A DNA stretch of 9,199 bases from Treponema sp. (GTDB taxonomy: Bacteria > Spirochaetota > Spirochaetia > Treponematales > Breznakiellaceae), in the NCBI GenBank assembly GCA_009785045.1, contig WQXC01000071.1:1-9199 (forward strand). The letters are read 5' to 3'. The position numbers and the translations under genes were made by a program. Shown in pieces: positions 1 to 6,751 of the stretch; the stretch's first letter is position 1; every line of letters begins with the position of its first letter. The notes beneath the pieces were generated by a model. That model did no database searches. It was not told the origin of the DNA and saw only the letters and a program-made list of their open reading frames with translations.

Positions 1-2046
1 AAGTTCAATACCGCCTGCTTCTTCGCTGCCAGGAGCAGCATCGATAACTTGTCTTTCGCCGATTGCCCAAAGCCGTTCCAGAAAACGTGATACGCCGGTG
101 ACACCTGCCATGTTCCACGGCTTACTGACTTCCAGCGGCCCCATGAACATTTCATAAACACGCAGCGAATCAGCCCCGTACTCCTTGATTATATCGTCGG
201 GGTTAATTACATTACCCCGGCTCTTACTCATTTTTTGATTATCTTCTCCCAGAATCATTCCCTGGTTAACAAGCCGCTGAAAGGGTTCTACAGAATTTAC
301 AAGTCCCAGATCGTACAACACCTTGTGCCAGAAACGACTGTACAAAAGATGAAGCACTGCATGTTCCACACCGCCGACATACAAATCAACAGGCAGCCAG
401 TAATCAATTTTATCTTTTGCGGCAAATTCTTTGTCATTTTTAGGATCCAGGTAGCGGATGTAGTACCAGCATGAACCTGCCCACTGAGGCATGGTGTTTG
501 TTTCGCGTTTTGCTTTTCCGCCGCACTTAGGACAAGTGGTGTTTACCCAATCTTCGATTGCCGCAAGCGGAGACTCACCGGTGCCGGTCGGCACATAGGA
601 CTTTACATTCGGCAGTCTGAGAGGCAGTTCGCTTTCAGGCAGCGGGATTATCGCAGTACCGTGTTTTGCGGCGCAATTTGCACAATGCACAACAGGAATC
701 GGCTCGCCCCAGTACCGCTGACGCGAGAAAATCCAGTCCCTCAATTTATAATTTACTGCCCGGCTGCCAATCCCTTTTTCTTCCAGCCATTCTGATATGC
801 GCTTTTTTGCTTCTGCGGTTGGAAGACCTGTGATAAGACCCGAGTTAACAGAATAGCCGTCTGCAGCGGTGCATTCCGCCGGCTGCTGCGGAGCAGACGA
901 TGGCTGCGAAAAGTTTTTTCCCGCTTCCGGCTTTTCATCAGCAACAACCTGAATTATTGGCAGATTAAATGTTTTTGCAAAATCCCAGTCTCTTTCGTCA
1001 TGAGCGGGAACTGCCATAATTGCGCCAGTGCCGTAGGAAATCAAAACATAGTCGGCTATCCAGATTGGTATCTTTTGATCGTTTACAGGATTAATAGCAT
1101 AAGAGCCGCAGAAAACTCCGGTCTTTTCTTTTGCAAGATCGGTGCGTTCAAGATCGCTCTTTCTGGCTGCTGCCTCGATATATGCAGTTACAGCTTCTTT
1201 TTGTTCCGGCGTAGTAAGTTTTTCGACAAGCGGATGTTCCGGCGAAAGAACCATGTAAGTAGCGCCAAATAAAGTGTCCGGACGGGTTGTGTAAATCTCG
1301 ATTGCTAAATCGTCCCCTTGCGCTGACTTGTCGACTCTGAACGTAACGTTCGCGCCTTCGCTGCGGCCAATCCAGTTGCGCTGCATTAGTTTTACAGGTT
1401 CCGGCCAGTCAAGTCCGTCAAGGTCGGCAAGCAAGCGTTCTGCATAAGCGGTTATTTTTAATATCCACTGGCGGATTCGTTTGCGGGTAGTTTTTTCGCC
1501 GCAGCGTTCGCAAGCGCCGTCTTTTACTTCTTCGTTGGCAAGACCGGTTTTGCAGGAGGGGCACCAGTTAATCGGACTTTCTGCCTCGTAAGCAAGTCCT
1601 TTTTCAAATAGCTTAAGGAAAATCCACTGTGTCCAGTGATAGTAGTCCTCGGCGGATGTATCAACTTCGCGATCCCAGTCATAGGAAAAACCAAGTGTCT
1701 TTATCTGAGCGCGGAACCTGTCGATATTTGCCGCTGTGGTAACAGCAGGATGAGTGCCGGTCTGGATTGCATAGTTTTCGGCAGGAAGACCGTAAGCGTC
1801 AAATCCCATGGGGTGCAGCACATTATAACCGTTCATGCGCAGATAGCGGCAGTAAATATCTGTCGCCGTGTAGCCTTCCGGATGACCTACATGAAGACCC
1901 TGCCCCGAAGGATAGGGAAACATGTCAAGAACGTAGCGGCGCTTGTCTTTGGGTATCGCAGGGTCTTCCGCTGCTTTAAAAGTTTTGTTTTCAGCCCAGT
2001 ATTTCTGCCATTTGGGCTCAATTGTTTCAAAAGGGTATTTTGCCAT
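1..2046 (-). CDS. leuS: Leucyl-tRNA synthetase, 3'-truncated by window edge
   Basis: Cytoplasmic class I aminoacyl-tRNA synthetase that charges tRNA-Leu with leucine using ATP. The frame is open for 682 codons from ATG at 2046 to the window edge, with no frameshift. Visible in order: the ATP-binding HIGH-type motif HVGH at residues 52-55 within PSGQGLHVGHPEGY; a Cys4 zinc knuckle (C162, C165, C179, C182); the CP1 editing domain with its threonine-rich motif TTRPDT at 253-258 and the conserved editing Asp at about 350 in PAHDERD; a second CxxC pair of pairs in the region after the editing domain (CANC and CPKC); and KMSKS at 605-609. The family is usually 800-880 residues, so most of the anticodon-binding and C-terminal domains lie outside. 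The editing domain carries a Pro/Ser/Gln/Ala-rich insert at about 371-394. Start choice: the first ATG, directly followed by the typical N-terminal YPFETIEPKWQKYW. No Shine-Dalgarno precedes it. Confidence 0.98.
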   Translation of the reverse strand, partial: MAKYPFETIEPKWQKYWAENKTFKAAEDPAIPKDKRRYVLDMFPYPSGQGLHVGHPEGYTATDIYCRYLRMNGYNVLHPMGFDAYGLPAENYAIQTGTHPAVTTAANIDRFRAQIKTLGFSYDWDREVDTSAEDYYHWTQWIFLKLFEKGLAYEAESPINWCPSCKTGLANEEVKDGACERCGEKTTRKRIRQWILKITAYAERLLADLDGLDWPEPVKLMQRNWIGRSEGANVTFRVDKSAQGDDLAIEIYTTRPDTLFGATYMVLSPEHPLVEKLTTPEQKEAVTAYIEAAARKSDLERTDLAKEKTGVFCGSYAINPVNDQKIPIWIADYVLISYGTGAIMAVPAHDERDWDFAKTFNLPIIQVVADEKPEAGKNFSQPSSAPQQPAECTAADGYSVNSGLITGLPTAEAKKRISEWLEEKGIGSRAVNYKLRDWIFSRQRYWGEPIPVVHCANCAAKHGTAIIPLPESELPLRLPNVKSYVPTGTGESPLAAIEDWVNTTCPKCGGKAKRETNTMPQWAGSCWYYIRYLDPKNDKEFAAKDKIDYWLPVDLYVGGVEHAVLHLLYSRFWHKVLYDLGLVNSVEPFQRLVNQGMILGEDNQKMSKSRGNVINPDDIIKEYGADSLRVYEMFMGPLEVSKPWNMAGVTGVSRFLERLWAIGERQVIDAAPGSEEAGGIEL

Positions 2047-2054
2047 AATTCAGT

Positions 2055-2083
2055 ATTATAAGGAATTTTTAATTTAGTGTCAG
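2055..2083 (-). promoter_or_regulatory. Sigma70-type promoter of leuS, leaderless start
   Basis: Read on the minus strand, CTGACA (2083-2078) is followed by a 17-base spacer and a perfect TATAAT (2060-2055). Only 8 bases separate the -10 box from the leuS ATG at 2046. Transcription starting 6 to 9 bases downstream of the -10 box would begin at A2049 or at the A of the ATG itself. The leader would be 0-3 nt, which fits the absence of any ribosome binding site. The promoter match is seen directly; the leaderless reading is inferred. Confidence 0.75.
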
Positions 2084-2126
2084 TCACTTTCTTAAAATAC
2101 CACTATTAAAAATAATAAAAAAATGC

Positions 2127-2134
2127 TATATTAT
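2127..2134 (+). promoter_or_regulatory. Probable -10 box of the lipid kinase gene
   Basis: TATATTAT lies 4-6 bases before the ATG at 2139, offering TATATT (2127-2132) or TATTAT (2129-2134) as the -10 element. With TATATT, the expected start nucleotide (+7) is the A of the ATG. The -35 match is weak (TTAAAA at 2106-2111 if TATTAT is used). No purine-rich ribosome binding site is present. The alternative is that translation starts at the in-frame ATG at 2217. Confidence 0.4.
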
Positions 2135-2138
2135 CCCA

Positions 2139-3209
2139 ATGGATTACTTTTTTGCCAAAACAATTACCGAAATCTGCGAGCGTTCACTTTTATCTGTCGA
2201 TCGTCCCCTTCGCTGCATGATTGTCGTAAATCCGGTTGCCGGTGGTTTTTTTATCAGATCTAAATGGGAATCTCATATCCGGACATTAACAAAATACAGC
2301 CAGAAAGCCCAGGCTAACCCAAAAAGAGAAATATACAAAAATGTGATTCTAAACATTACAGAAGGCAAAGGATCTGCCGGAGAGATAACCAAGGCATTTA
2401 TAGAAAGATCATTAAAAGACCCTATTCCTTTTTACCTGATAATCAGCGCGGGCGGCGATGGAACTCACAGAGAGGTAATGAACGCTCTATTTAATGCGCC
2501 TGTCCATGTACGCAGAACTATGGCAGTGCTCAGGCTTCCTTTGGGAACAGGAAATGACAGCGCAGACAGCCCCAGCCTTGCAGGCGCTCTGGATTTACTT
2601 TTAAAACCTGTCCATATTCAATTGGCTTCTGCTGTACAACTAATACCAAAAAAAGACGGTCCGACACACTGGAAAGGACCTTTCCTTGCTTTTAATATTT
2701 GCTCTGTCGGTCTGGACGCTTATGTTACTCATCAAACAAATATAATGAAAGGAAAAACTCCTGGTGATTCTTACAGGTTCTGGGTCGACATGGCTACCCT
2801 GTCGTACCACAAGAAGTACAAAGTAGATTTTTTTAATGTACGCGGGCTGAATAAAGATAACAGTGAGTCAGCGAAATTTAAAGAAAAATTGCTGCTGTTG
2901 GCAATGGGCGTGTCGGGTAAACGGACATACGGTTCTCAGCAGCCTATTCTTCCCGATGATCGCAATGTCTGCGCCATTAAAAATACTTCGCTTTTAGGTA
3001 AGCTGGCAGTCAAAGGCAAGGTCGCAAAAGGCAAACATGGCAAGAGCCGCCATTCAATTCTCTTTAACGCGCACCGTGTTGATTTTGCGTTTGGTCACCC
3101 GATACTTGCGCAGATGGACGGCGAAACAATTCTCCTGCAGCCGGAAGATTTCCCGGCAGCAATGGAACTTACCGCGCCTGTCATTCCCCTGTTAAAGCTG
3201 ACAAAATAA
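2139..3209 (+). CDS. Diacylglycerol kinase-family lipid kinase (DAGK_cat domain)
   Basis: Predicted ATP-dependent lipid kinase of the DAGK/YegS/sphingosine-kinase fold, 356 residues, probably acting on diacylglycerol or a related lipid at the inner face of the membrane. The catalytic N-lobe shows NPVAGG (31-36, the NPxSG strand-loop), the nucleotide-binding GGDGT (105-109) and LPLGTGND (133-140). The C-terminal beta-sandwich lobe carries GLDAYV (191-196) and the conserved acidic DGE (327-329). A Lys/Gly-rich stretch at about 288-304 is of the kind often seen before the last strands of this family. There is no signal peptide or membrane helix, so membrane contact would be peripheral. Start choice is uncertain: ATG 2139 adds 26 residues before the usual domain start, and ATG 2217 (Met27) begins exactly at MIVVNPVAGG, but neither has a Shine-Dalgarno. 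It is divergent from leuS. The exact substrate cannot be read from sequence; phosphatidate synthesis or lipid salvage is inference. Confidence 0.88.
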   Translation: MDYFFAKTITEICERSLLSVDRPLRCMIVVNPVAGGFFIRSKWESHIRTLTKYSQKAQANPKREIYKNVILNITEGKGSAGEITKAFIERSLKDPIPFYLIISAGGDGTHREVMNALFNAPVHVRRTMAVLRLPLGTGNDSADSPSLAGALDLLLKPVHIQLASAVQLIPKKDGPTHWKGPFLAFNICSVGLDAYVTHQTNIMKGKTPGDSYRFWVDMATLSYHKKYKVDFFNVRGLNKDNSESAKFKEKLLLLAMGVSGKRTYGSQQPILPDDRNVCAIKNTSLLGKLAVKGKVAKGKHGKSRHSILFNAHRVDFAFGHPILAQMDGETILLQPEDFPAAMELTAPVIPLLKLTK

Positions 3210-3212
3210 TAA

Positions 3213-3241
3213 TTGACAAATTGGTCAATATACAATATGGT
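3213..3241 (+). promoter_or_regulatory. Promoter of dksA-DJ-1 with dyad over the -35 box
   Basis: A perfect TTGACA (3213-3218), a 17-base spacer and TATGGT (3236-3241, 4 of 6 matches to TATAAT) form a sigma70-type promoter. Transcription would start near 3248, about 24 bases before the dksA ATG. The -35 box is the left half of a 16-base dyad, TTGACAAATTGGTCAA (3213-3228), with a single mismatched pair (3218/3223). That geometry is what a repressor operator would look like. The sequence is seen directly; the operator role is inferred and no regulator is identified. Confidence 0.6.
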
Positions 3242-3262
3242 AGACTTTGGTAGCTAAATGTA

Positions 3263-3268
3263 GGGGGT
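3263..3268 (+). promoter_or_regulatory. G-rich Shine-Dalgarno of dksA
   Basis: GGGGGT ends 3 bases before the ATG at 3272. It can pair with the ACCUCC anti-Shine-Dalgarno over all six positions using one G-U wobble, in place of the standard GGAGGT. The spacing is short, but it supports the ATG at 3272 as the start. Confidence 0.55.
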
Positions 3269-3271
3269 ACA

Positions 3272-3667
3272 ATGGCTGCAACAGGAAAAAAGAAGAAAAA
3301 AATCCCGCCGATTGACCAGGAGTTCCTTGATAAGATGGAAGCCGCTCTTTCGGTTCTTAGAAACGAAATTGTTGACAACCTGATATCCAGCAACGAGGAC
3401 TTCAAGGAAATAATGGAGGGTGAAGAACCCAAGGATCTCGCGGATATCGCTTCAGACGACATGGACCGCAAGATGATCGAAGCCATCGGCTCGCAGGAAT
3501 TAAAACGGCTTAAATTAATTGAATCCGCATTAACGCGTATTAAACAGGGCAAGTATGGTCACTGCATTAAATGCGGAAAACGTATTCCGCAAGACCGGCT
3601 TATTGCCATTCCTTATGCTCTCATGTGCATAGACTGTAAATCCGAAGAAGAGCGGCGGAACCGTTAA
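3272..3667 (+). CDS. dksA: DksA/TraR-family transcription factor with C4 zinc finger
   Basis: Predicted RNA polymerase secondary-channel regulator that cooperates with (p)ppGpp to reprogramme transcription, notably of rRNA and biosynthetic promoters. It has 131 residues, close to the usual 120-150. After a Lys-rich N-terminus (residues 6-10) comes a helical segment (about 14-90) expected to form the coiled coil. At its tip is DLADIA (55-60), matching the DxxDxA motif that carries the two functional acidic residues of true DksA. The C4 zinc finger is C98-x2-C101-x17-C119-x2-C122, within YGHCIKCGKRIP and ALMCIDC. Both the acidic tip and all four cysteines are present, so it looks like an active DksA and not a short TraR-like or cysteine-less paralogue. 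The next gene starts 6 bases after its stop, so they are probably co-transcribed. The name rests on domain similarity; some annotations would say only TraR/DksA family. Confidence 0.88.
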   Translation: MAATGKKKKKIPPIDQEFLDKMEAALSVLRNEIVDNLISSNEDFKEIMEGEEPKDLADIASDDMDRKMIEAIGSQELKRLKLIESALTRIKQGKYGHCIKCGKRIPQDRLIAIPYALMCIDCKSEEERRNR

Positions 3668-3673
3668 ATTTCC

Positions 3674-4231
3674 ATGGCAAAAAAAGCAATTGTTCTTTTG
3701 GCTGACGGTTTTGAAGATGTCGAAGCGGTAACACCTGTCGATTATCTGCGCCGGGCTGGAATAGAGGTAACAACTGCATCCATTTCGCAGAACCTGACTG
3801 TTACAAGCAGATGGGGAGAAATTAAATTAACAGCCGACACCACACTGACGGAAACACTTAATCAGGATATATACGATGCGGTAATTCTTCCCGGCGGAAT
3901 ACCCGGCGCTACAGCTTTGGCGGCATCAAAAGAAACGGGTGAATTTTTATTAAAAATGGCAGCAGCAGGAAAACTTATTTGCGCCATATGCGCTTCTCCT
4001 GTGTTGGTTCTGGCTCCGCTGGGACTTCTTACCGGTAAAAATTACACTTGTTATATTGGATTCGAAGAAAAAATAACAGACGGTAAGTGGTCAGATGCCC
4101 GCGTAGTTACAGACGGTAATTTAATAACAAGCCGCGCAGCAGGAACAACAGGTGAGTGGGCAATTGCAATTATAGAAAAATTACTTGATAAAGAAACCGC
4201 TAAAAAAATAGCCGGCACAGTGCTGCTCTAG
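3674..4231 (+). CDS. DJ-1/PfpI (ThiJ) family protein
   Basis: A 185-residue single-domain cytosolic protein of the DJ-1/YajL branch, whose members are implicated in oxidative-stress response, glyoxalase or deglycase-type repair and chaperone-like protection; the true reaction is disputed for the family. Seen: an N-terminal beta strand AIVLLADGFEDVEAVTP, with E17 at the place of the conserved acid that polarises the cysteine; ILPGGIPGA (71-79); the nucleophile elbow ICAICASP with C106 as the reactive cysteine; and TCYIGFEEK after it in the region where DJ-1 proteins have a third catalytic-site residue. Human DJ-1 also uses Cys106. The length matches the family. The ATG lies 6 bases after the dksA stop without a clear Shine-Dalgarno, suggesting translational coupling and shared control by the dksA promoter. 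It ends 8 bases from the convergent kinase gene. Confidence 0.9.
   Translation: MAKKAIVLLADGFEDVEAVTPVDYLRRAGIEVTTASISQNLTVTSRWGEIKLTADTTLTETLNQDIYDAVILPGGIPGATALAASKETGEFLLKMAAAGKLICAICASPVLVLAPLGLLTGKNYTCYIGFEEKITDGKWSDARVVTDGNLITSRAAGTTGEWAIAIIEKLLDKETAKKIAGTVLL
4202..4227 (-). terminator. Possible terminator of the ackA-kinase operon
   Basis: On the minus strand, about 13 bases after the kinase stop, AGCAGCA (4227-4221) can fold against TGCCGGCT (4217-4210) around a 3-base loop, with a small internal loop. It is followed by TATTTTTTTA (4210-4201, seven consecutive T at 4208-4202). The stem is imperfect and lies inside the 3' end of the convergent DJ-1 gene. On the plus strand, GCTGC-TCTA-GCAGC (4222-4235) overlapping the DJ-1 stop could serve as a weak counterpart, with only a short T tract. 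Confidence 0.35.
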
Positions 4232-4239
4232 CAGCTGCT

Positions 4240-5295
4240 TTAACGCTGGAAAATTTTCGCAAATGATTTTAACTTTCCGCTTTTAATGTGTGTTCCCGGA
4301 ACTTCGAGTATCTCGCGCGCAACTTTGTTCCCAAGCGCGGCGCATTCAGAAAGTGATTTTCCCCGTATCCATGCCGCAGTAAAAGCGGCGCAAAAAGCAT
4401 CCCCTGCGCCAACGGTATTACGCGGAATCACAGTAAAAGTTTCTTCGCGGTACACATTGCCGCCTGCAACAACTATCGCACCGCGCCCCCCAAGTTTAAC
4501 AACAACAATGGGAAATATCTCTCCGTCTGTAATTATTTTTAACATTGGGCATACATCGCGAAGAATTATCGCTTCTTTTTCCTTCTCTGATAAATTAATT
4601 TCTTCGTCACGGCTTTTTCTGATTGTATTATAAAAAGCCAATACTTCGTCTGCATTCATAAAAATAAACAGGGGATAACTGCGGCTGTAAGTTAAAATCT
4701 CTTCCGCTTTGGCGCGAACCTGAAAAATGGAAGCCGCGTCCAACGCAACAGGAATTCCGCGGCGGCTTGCCAGCCTTAGAATGTGCTGCACCAAAGGCCG
4801 GCGGTCAAGGATATAACCGTCCAGAACAACAACTTCCGCGCTGCCTATCAGTTCTTCGCTGATATGAGTCTCGTTCAGTTCAAGCGCAGCGCCGGGGCTT
4901 GCTGCAAACCGGGTTTCACCGCCAATGTTACATGCAAAACATATTCCTGTCTTTTCGTTAGACTTTGCAAGCATGGCATTTACGCCTGCGCCGGTAATTT
5001 CTTTTTCGAATATCTCCGCAAGTTCATCGCTGCCAACGCAGCCTGAAAACGAAGCGTTCATTCCCAGCATTGCTGCGATCTTTGCCACGTTTGCAGCGCC
5101 GCCGCCTGAACTTTTTACCGCTTTTGAAAAATCAATTAATGGATCGCGCAGCATTACATCCGCTTTTTCACGATCCACATGCTGCGCCGGATTAAGGATA
5201 CCGTATTTTATTGAGAAACTATAATCAATATCAACAAACACATCGACAAGCGGATTGCCAATACATAACAACTCGTTGTTTTGCAATTCTGTCAC
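4240..5295 (-). CDS. PfkB-family carbohydrate/nucleoside kinase
   Basis: ATP-dependent kinase of the ribokinase/PfkB fold, 351 residues, cytosolic. Seen in order: GNPLVDVFVDID (13-24), the first strand that begins the sugar or nucleoside pocket; the PfkB signature 1 region GGGAANVA (64-71); the Mg/phosphate-associated NxxE as NADE (214-217); and signature 2 as NTVGAGDAF (293-301), where D299 is the expected catalytic base and GAG forms the anion hole. The first residue of the usual DTxGAGD is Asn here. Overall architecture and N-terminus resemble adenosine-kinase-like members, but the substrate (adenosine, ribose, fructose or other sugar) cannot be fixed from sequence. The start is GTG at 5295, with AAGG (5311-5308) in the last codons of ackA, 12 bases upstream. 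No in-frame ATG lies nearer than codon 48, which would delete the first core strand. It follows ackA after 9 bases and is probably its operon partner. Confidence 0.85.
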   Translation of the reverse strand: MTELQNNELLCIGNPLVDVFVDIDYSFSIKYGILNPAQHVDREKADVMLRDPLIDFSKAVKSSGGGAANVAKIAAMLGMNASFSGCVGSDELAEIFEKEITGAGVNAMLAKSNEKTGICFACNIGGETRFAASPGAALELNETHISEELIGSAEVVVLDGYILDRRPLVQHILRLASRRGIPVALDAASIFQVRAKAEEILTYSRSYPLFIFMNADEVLAFYNTIRKSRDEEINLSEKEKEAIILRDVCPMLKIITDGEIFPIVVVKLGGRGAIVVAGGNVYREETFTVIPRNTVGAGDAFCAAFTAAWIRGKSLSECAALGNKVAREILEVPGTHIKSGKLKSFAKIFQR

Positions 5296-5304
5296 AAGTA
5301 TATT

Positions 5305-6642
5305 TTACCTTGGTCTTGCAATAATGTCAGCAAGTCCCGGGTTTTTTACAAGATCGCTTTTTAAACCTTCGGCGCGTCCCTTGATTATATAGTCCTTGCT
5401 CTGGAAAGAATAAGTAAAATGCGTATGTGTATCGTAAGTTCCTTTCATTAAGGCATAAGCGTCTTCTGTCATTACAAGTTCTTCATCGGTTGGTATTACG
5501 AAAATTGGTATTTTTGAATCCGGCTTGCTGATAAGCGTTTCTGTATTTCTGGTACGGGAAACATCATTCTTCTGCGGATCATACGACATACCTATTCCAT
5601 CAAGACCTTCAAGAATTTTATCGCGCATAAACCACGCAAACTCGCCGACACCGGCGGTAAGAACAAGCGCGTCTACCCTGCCAAGTATAGCCTGATATGC
5701 GCCAATATATTTTTTTACGCGAAGAGCTTCTATTTTCTGTGCGCGTAAAGCGTCAATACTGCCGGCTTGTGCGGCAGCCTGAATGTCACGCCTGTCTGTC
5801 AGTTTTCCTGTCAGACCCAGAAGCCCGGATTGTTTATTCAAAGCGCTTTCTACTTCGGCGGCGCTCATGCCGGTCTTTCGCATAATATAGAAAGGAAGCG
5901 AAGGATCAACATCACCGGAACGTGTTCCCATAACAAGACCTTCCAGCGGAGTAATACCCATTGATGTATCAAACGATAATCCGTCTTTAACAGCGTTAAT
6001 CGACGCGCCGTTGCCAAGGTGACAAATTATAACATTTGTCTTAAACGGATCTTGCCCCAGAAGCACAGCAGCTCGTTTTGCAGTGTAAAGAAAACTTGTT
6101 CCGTGGAAGCCGTAACGGCGCACTCTGTATTTTTTATACCAATCCAGCGGAACTGCATATAAGTAGCTTTTTGGCGGCATAGTCTGATGCCATGCAGTAT
6201 CCATGATTGCGCAATGAGGAACATCAGGTAACACTTTTTTTGCAGCTTCTATTCCCATAATATTTGCAGGATTATGAAGAGGGCTTAAGTCCTGCATTGC
6301 CGTAAATGCTTCCATTGCCGCGCTGTCAACAATGACAGATTTGGTAAATTTATCGCCGCCATGAACAACACGATGACCAACCGTTTTAATTACTGACATA
6401 TCAGTAATTACACCCATGTCTTTGCTGGTAAGAGTTTTAATAATAAGATCTATAGCGTCTGTGTGGGTGGGGCAATTCTGCTGAAAAACTACCTCTTCCT
6501 TCCCCTTGGCTTTATGTGTAATAAACGAACCGCCAATTGTTACCTTTTCTACAATGCCTACAGCTAAAACATCTTTAGTTTCCCAGTCATACACCTGATA
6601 TTTTGCCGATGATGACCCGCAATTCAAGGTTAAAATAATCAT
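5305..6642 (-). CDS. ackA: Acetate kinase
   Basis: Cytosolic acetate kinase that interconverts acetyl phosphate + ADP and acetate + ATP, normally paired with phosphotransacetylase to make ATP during fermentation or to activate acetate. No pta is seen here. It has 445 residues. ASKHA-fold landmarks are intact: LNCGSSSAKY with N7, GHRVVHGG with R91, MDTAWHQTMP with D148, RRYGFHGTS with H180, CHLGNGAS (207-214), GTRSGD with R241, TAGVGE (329-334) and IPTDEEL (383-389) with the catalytic-region glutamates. Typical AckA is about 400 residues; here about 40 extra residues follow the normal end near 403 and finish in IIARPR, a tail I recall from treponemal AckA. Start ATG 6642 is preceded by GGCGGAAAATT, which supplies a Shine-Dalgarno-like element. 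It is first in a two-gene unit with the PfkB kinase and divergent from the chemoreceptor. Confidence 0.97.
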   Translation of the reverse strand: MIILTLNCGSSSAKYQVYDWETKDVLAVGIVEKVTIGGSFITHKAKGKEEVVFQQNCPTHTDAIDLIIKTLTSKDMGVITDMSVIKTVGHRVVHGGDKFTKSVIVDSAAMEAFTAMQDLSPLHNPANIMGIEAAKKVLPDVPHCAIMDTAWHQTMPPKSYLYAVPLDWYKKYRVRRYGFHGTSFLYTAKRAAVLLGQDPFKTNVIICHLGNGASINAVKDGLSFDTSMGITPLEGLVMGTRSGDVDPSLPFYIMRKTGMSAAEVESALNKQSGLLGLTGKLTDRRDIQAAAQAGSIDALRAQKIEALRVKKYIGAYQAILGRVDALVLTAGVGEFAWFMRDKILEGLDGIGMSYDPQKNDVSRTRNTETLISKPDSKIPIFVIPTDEELVMTEDAYALMKGTYDTHTHFTYSFQSKDYIIKGRAEGLKSDLVKNPGLADIIARPR

Positions 6643-6675
6643 AATTTTCCGCCCTTTTGTATTTTATTCTACGGT

Positions 6676-6684
6676 ATTATACCA
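6676..6684 (-). promoter_or_regulatory. Extended -10 promoter of ackA
   Basis: On the minus strand TGG directly precedes a perfect TATAAT (6681-6676), making the extended -10 pattern TGnTATAAT. No good -35 is seen at 16-18 bases (best CTTTCA), as is common when the extended -10 is present. Transcription would start near 6669 and give a leader of about 27 bases before ATG 6642. Confidence 0.65.
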
Positions 6685-6751
6685 CATAATCATAAAACTG
6701 AAAGGGTATACAATGCATGTTTTACGAAATTATTTAAAAAAACACTACCCA

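Noticed and set aside
1..2046. A broken or frameshifted leuS
   Set aside because: I checked the frame triplet by triplet; it is open throughout and ends only because the window ends.
1636..2061. 141-codon plus-strand open frame opposite leuS
   Set aside because: Antisense to the conserved catalytic N-terminus of LeuRS, and its translation resembles no family I know. It is a shadow frame.
2217..3209. A shorter lipid kinase starting at Met27
   Set aside because: It matches the usual domain start, but there is no ribosome binding site there either. The upstream ATG sits exactly where transcription should begin, so I kept 2139 while noting the alternative.
3181..3552. 123-codon minus-strand frame opposite dksA
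   Set aside because: Its translation is Ser/Leu/Ile-rich as expected from antisense of a charged coiled-coil gene, and it also crosses the dksA promoter.
4286..5224. Several plus-strand open frames of 87-115 codons opposite the PfkB kinase
   Set aside because: They mirror the kinase reading frame, overlap one another and lack ribosome binding sites or recognisable motifs.
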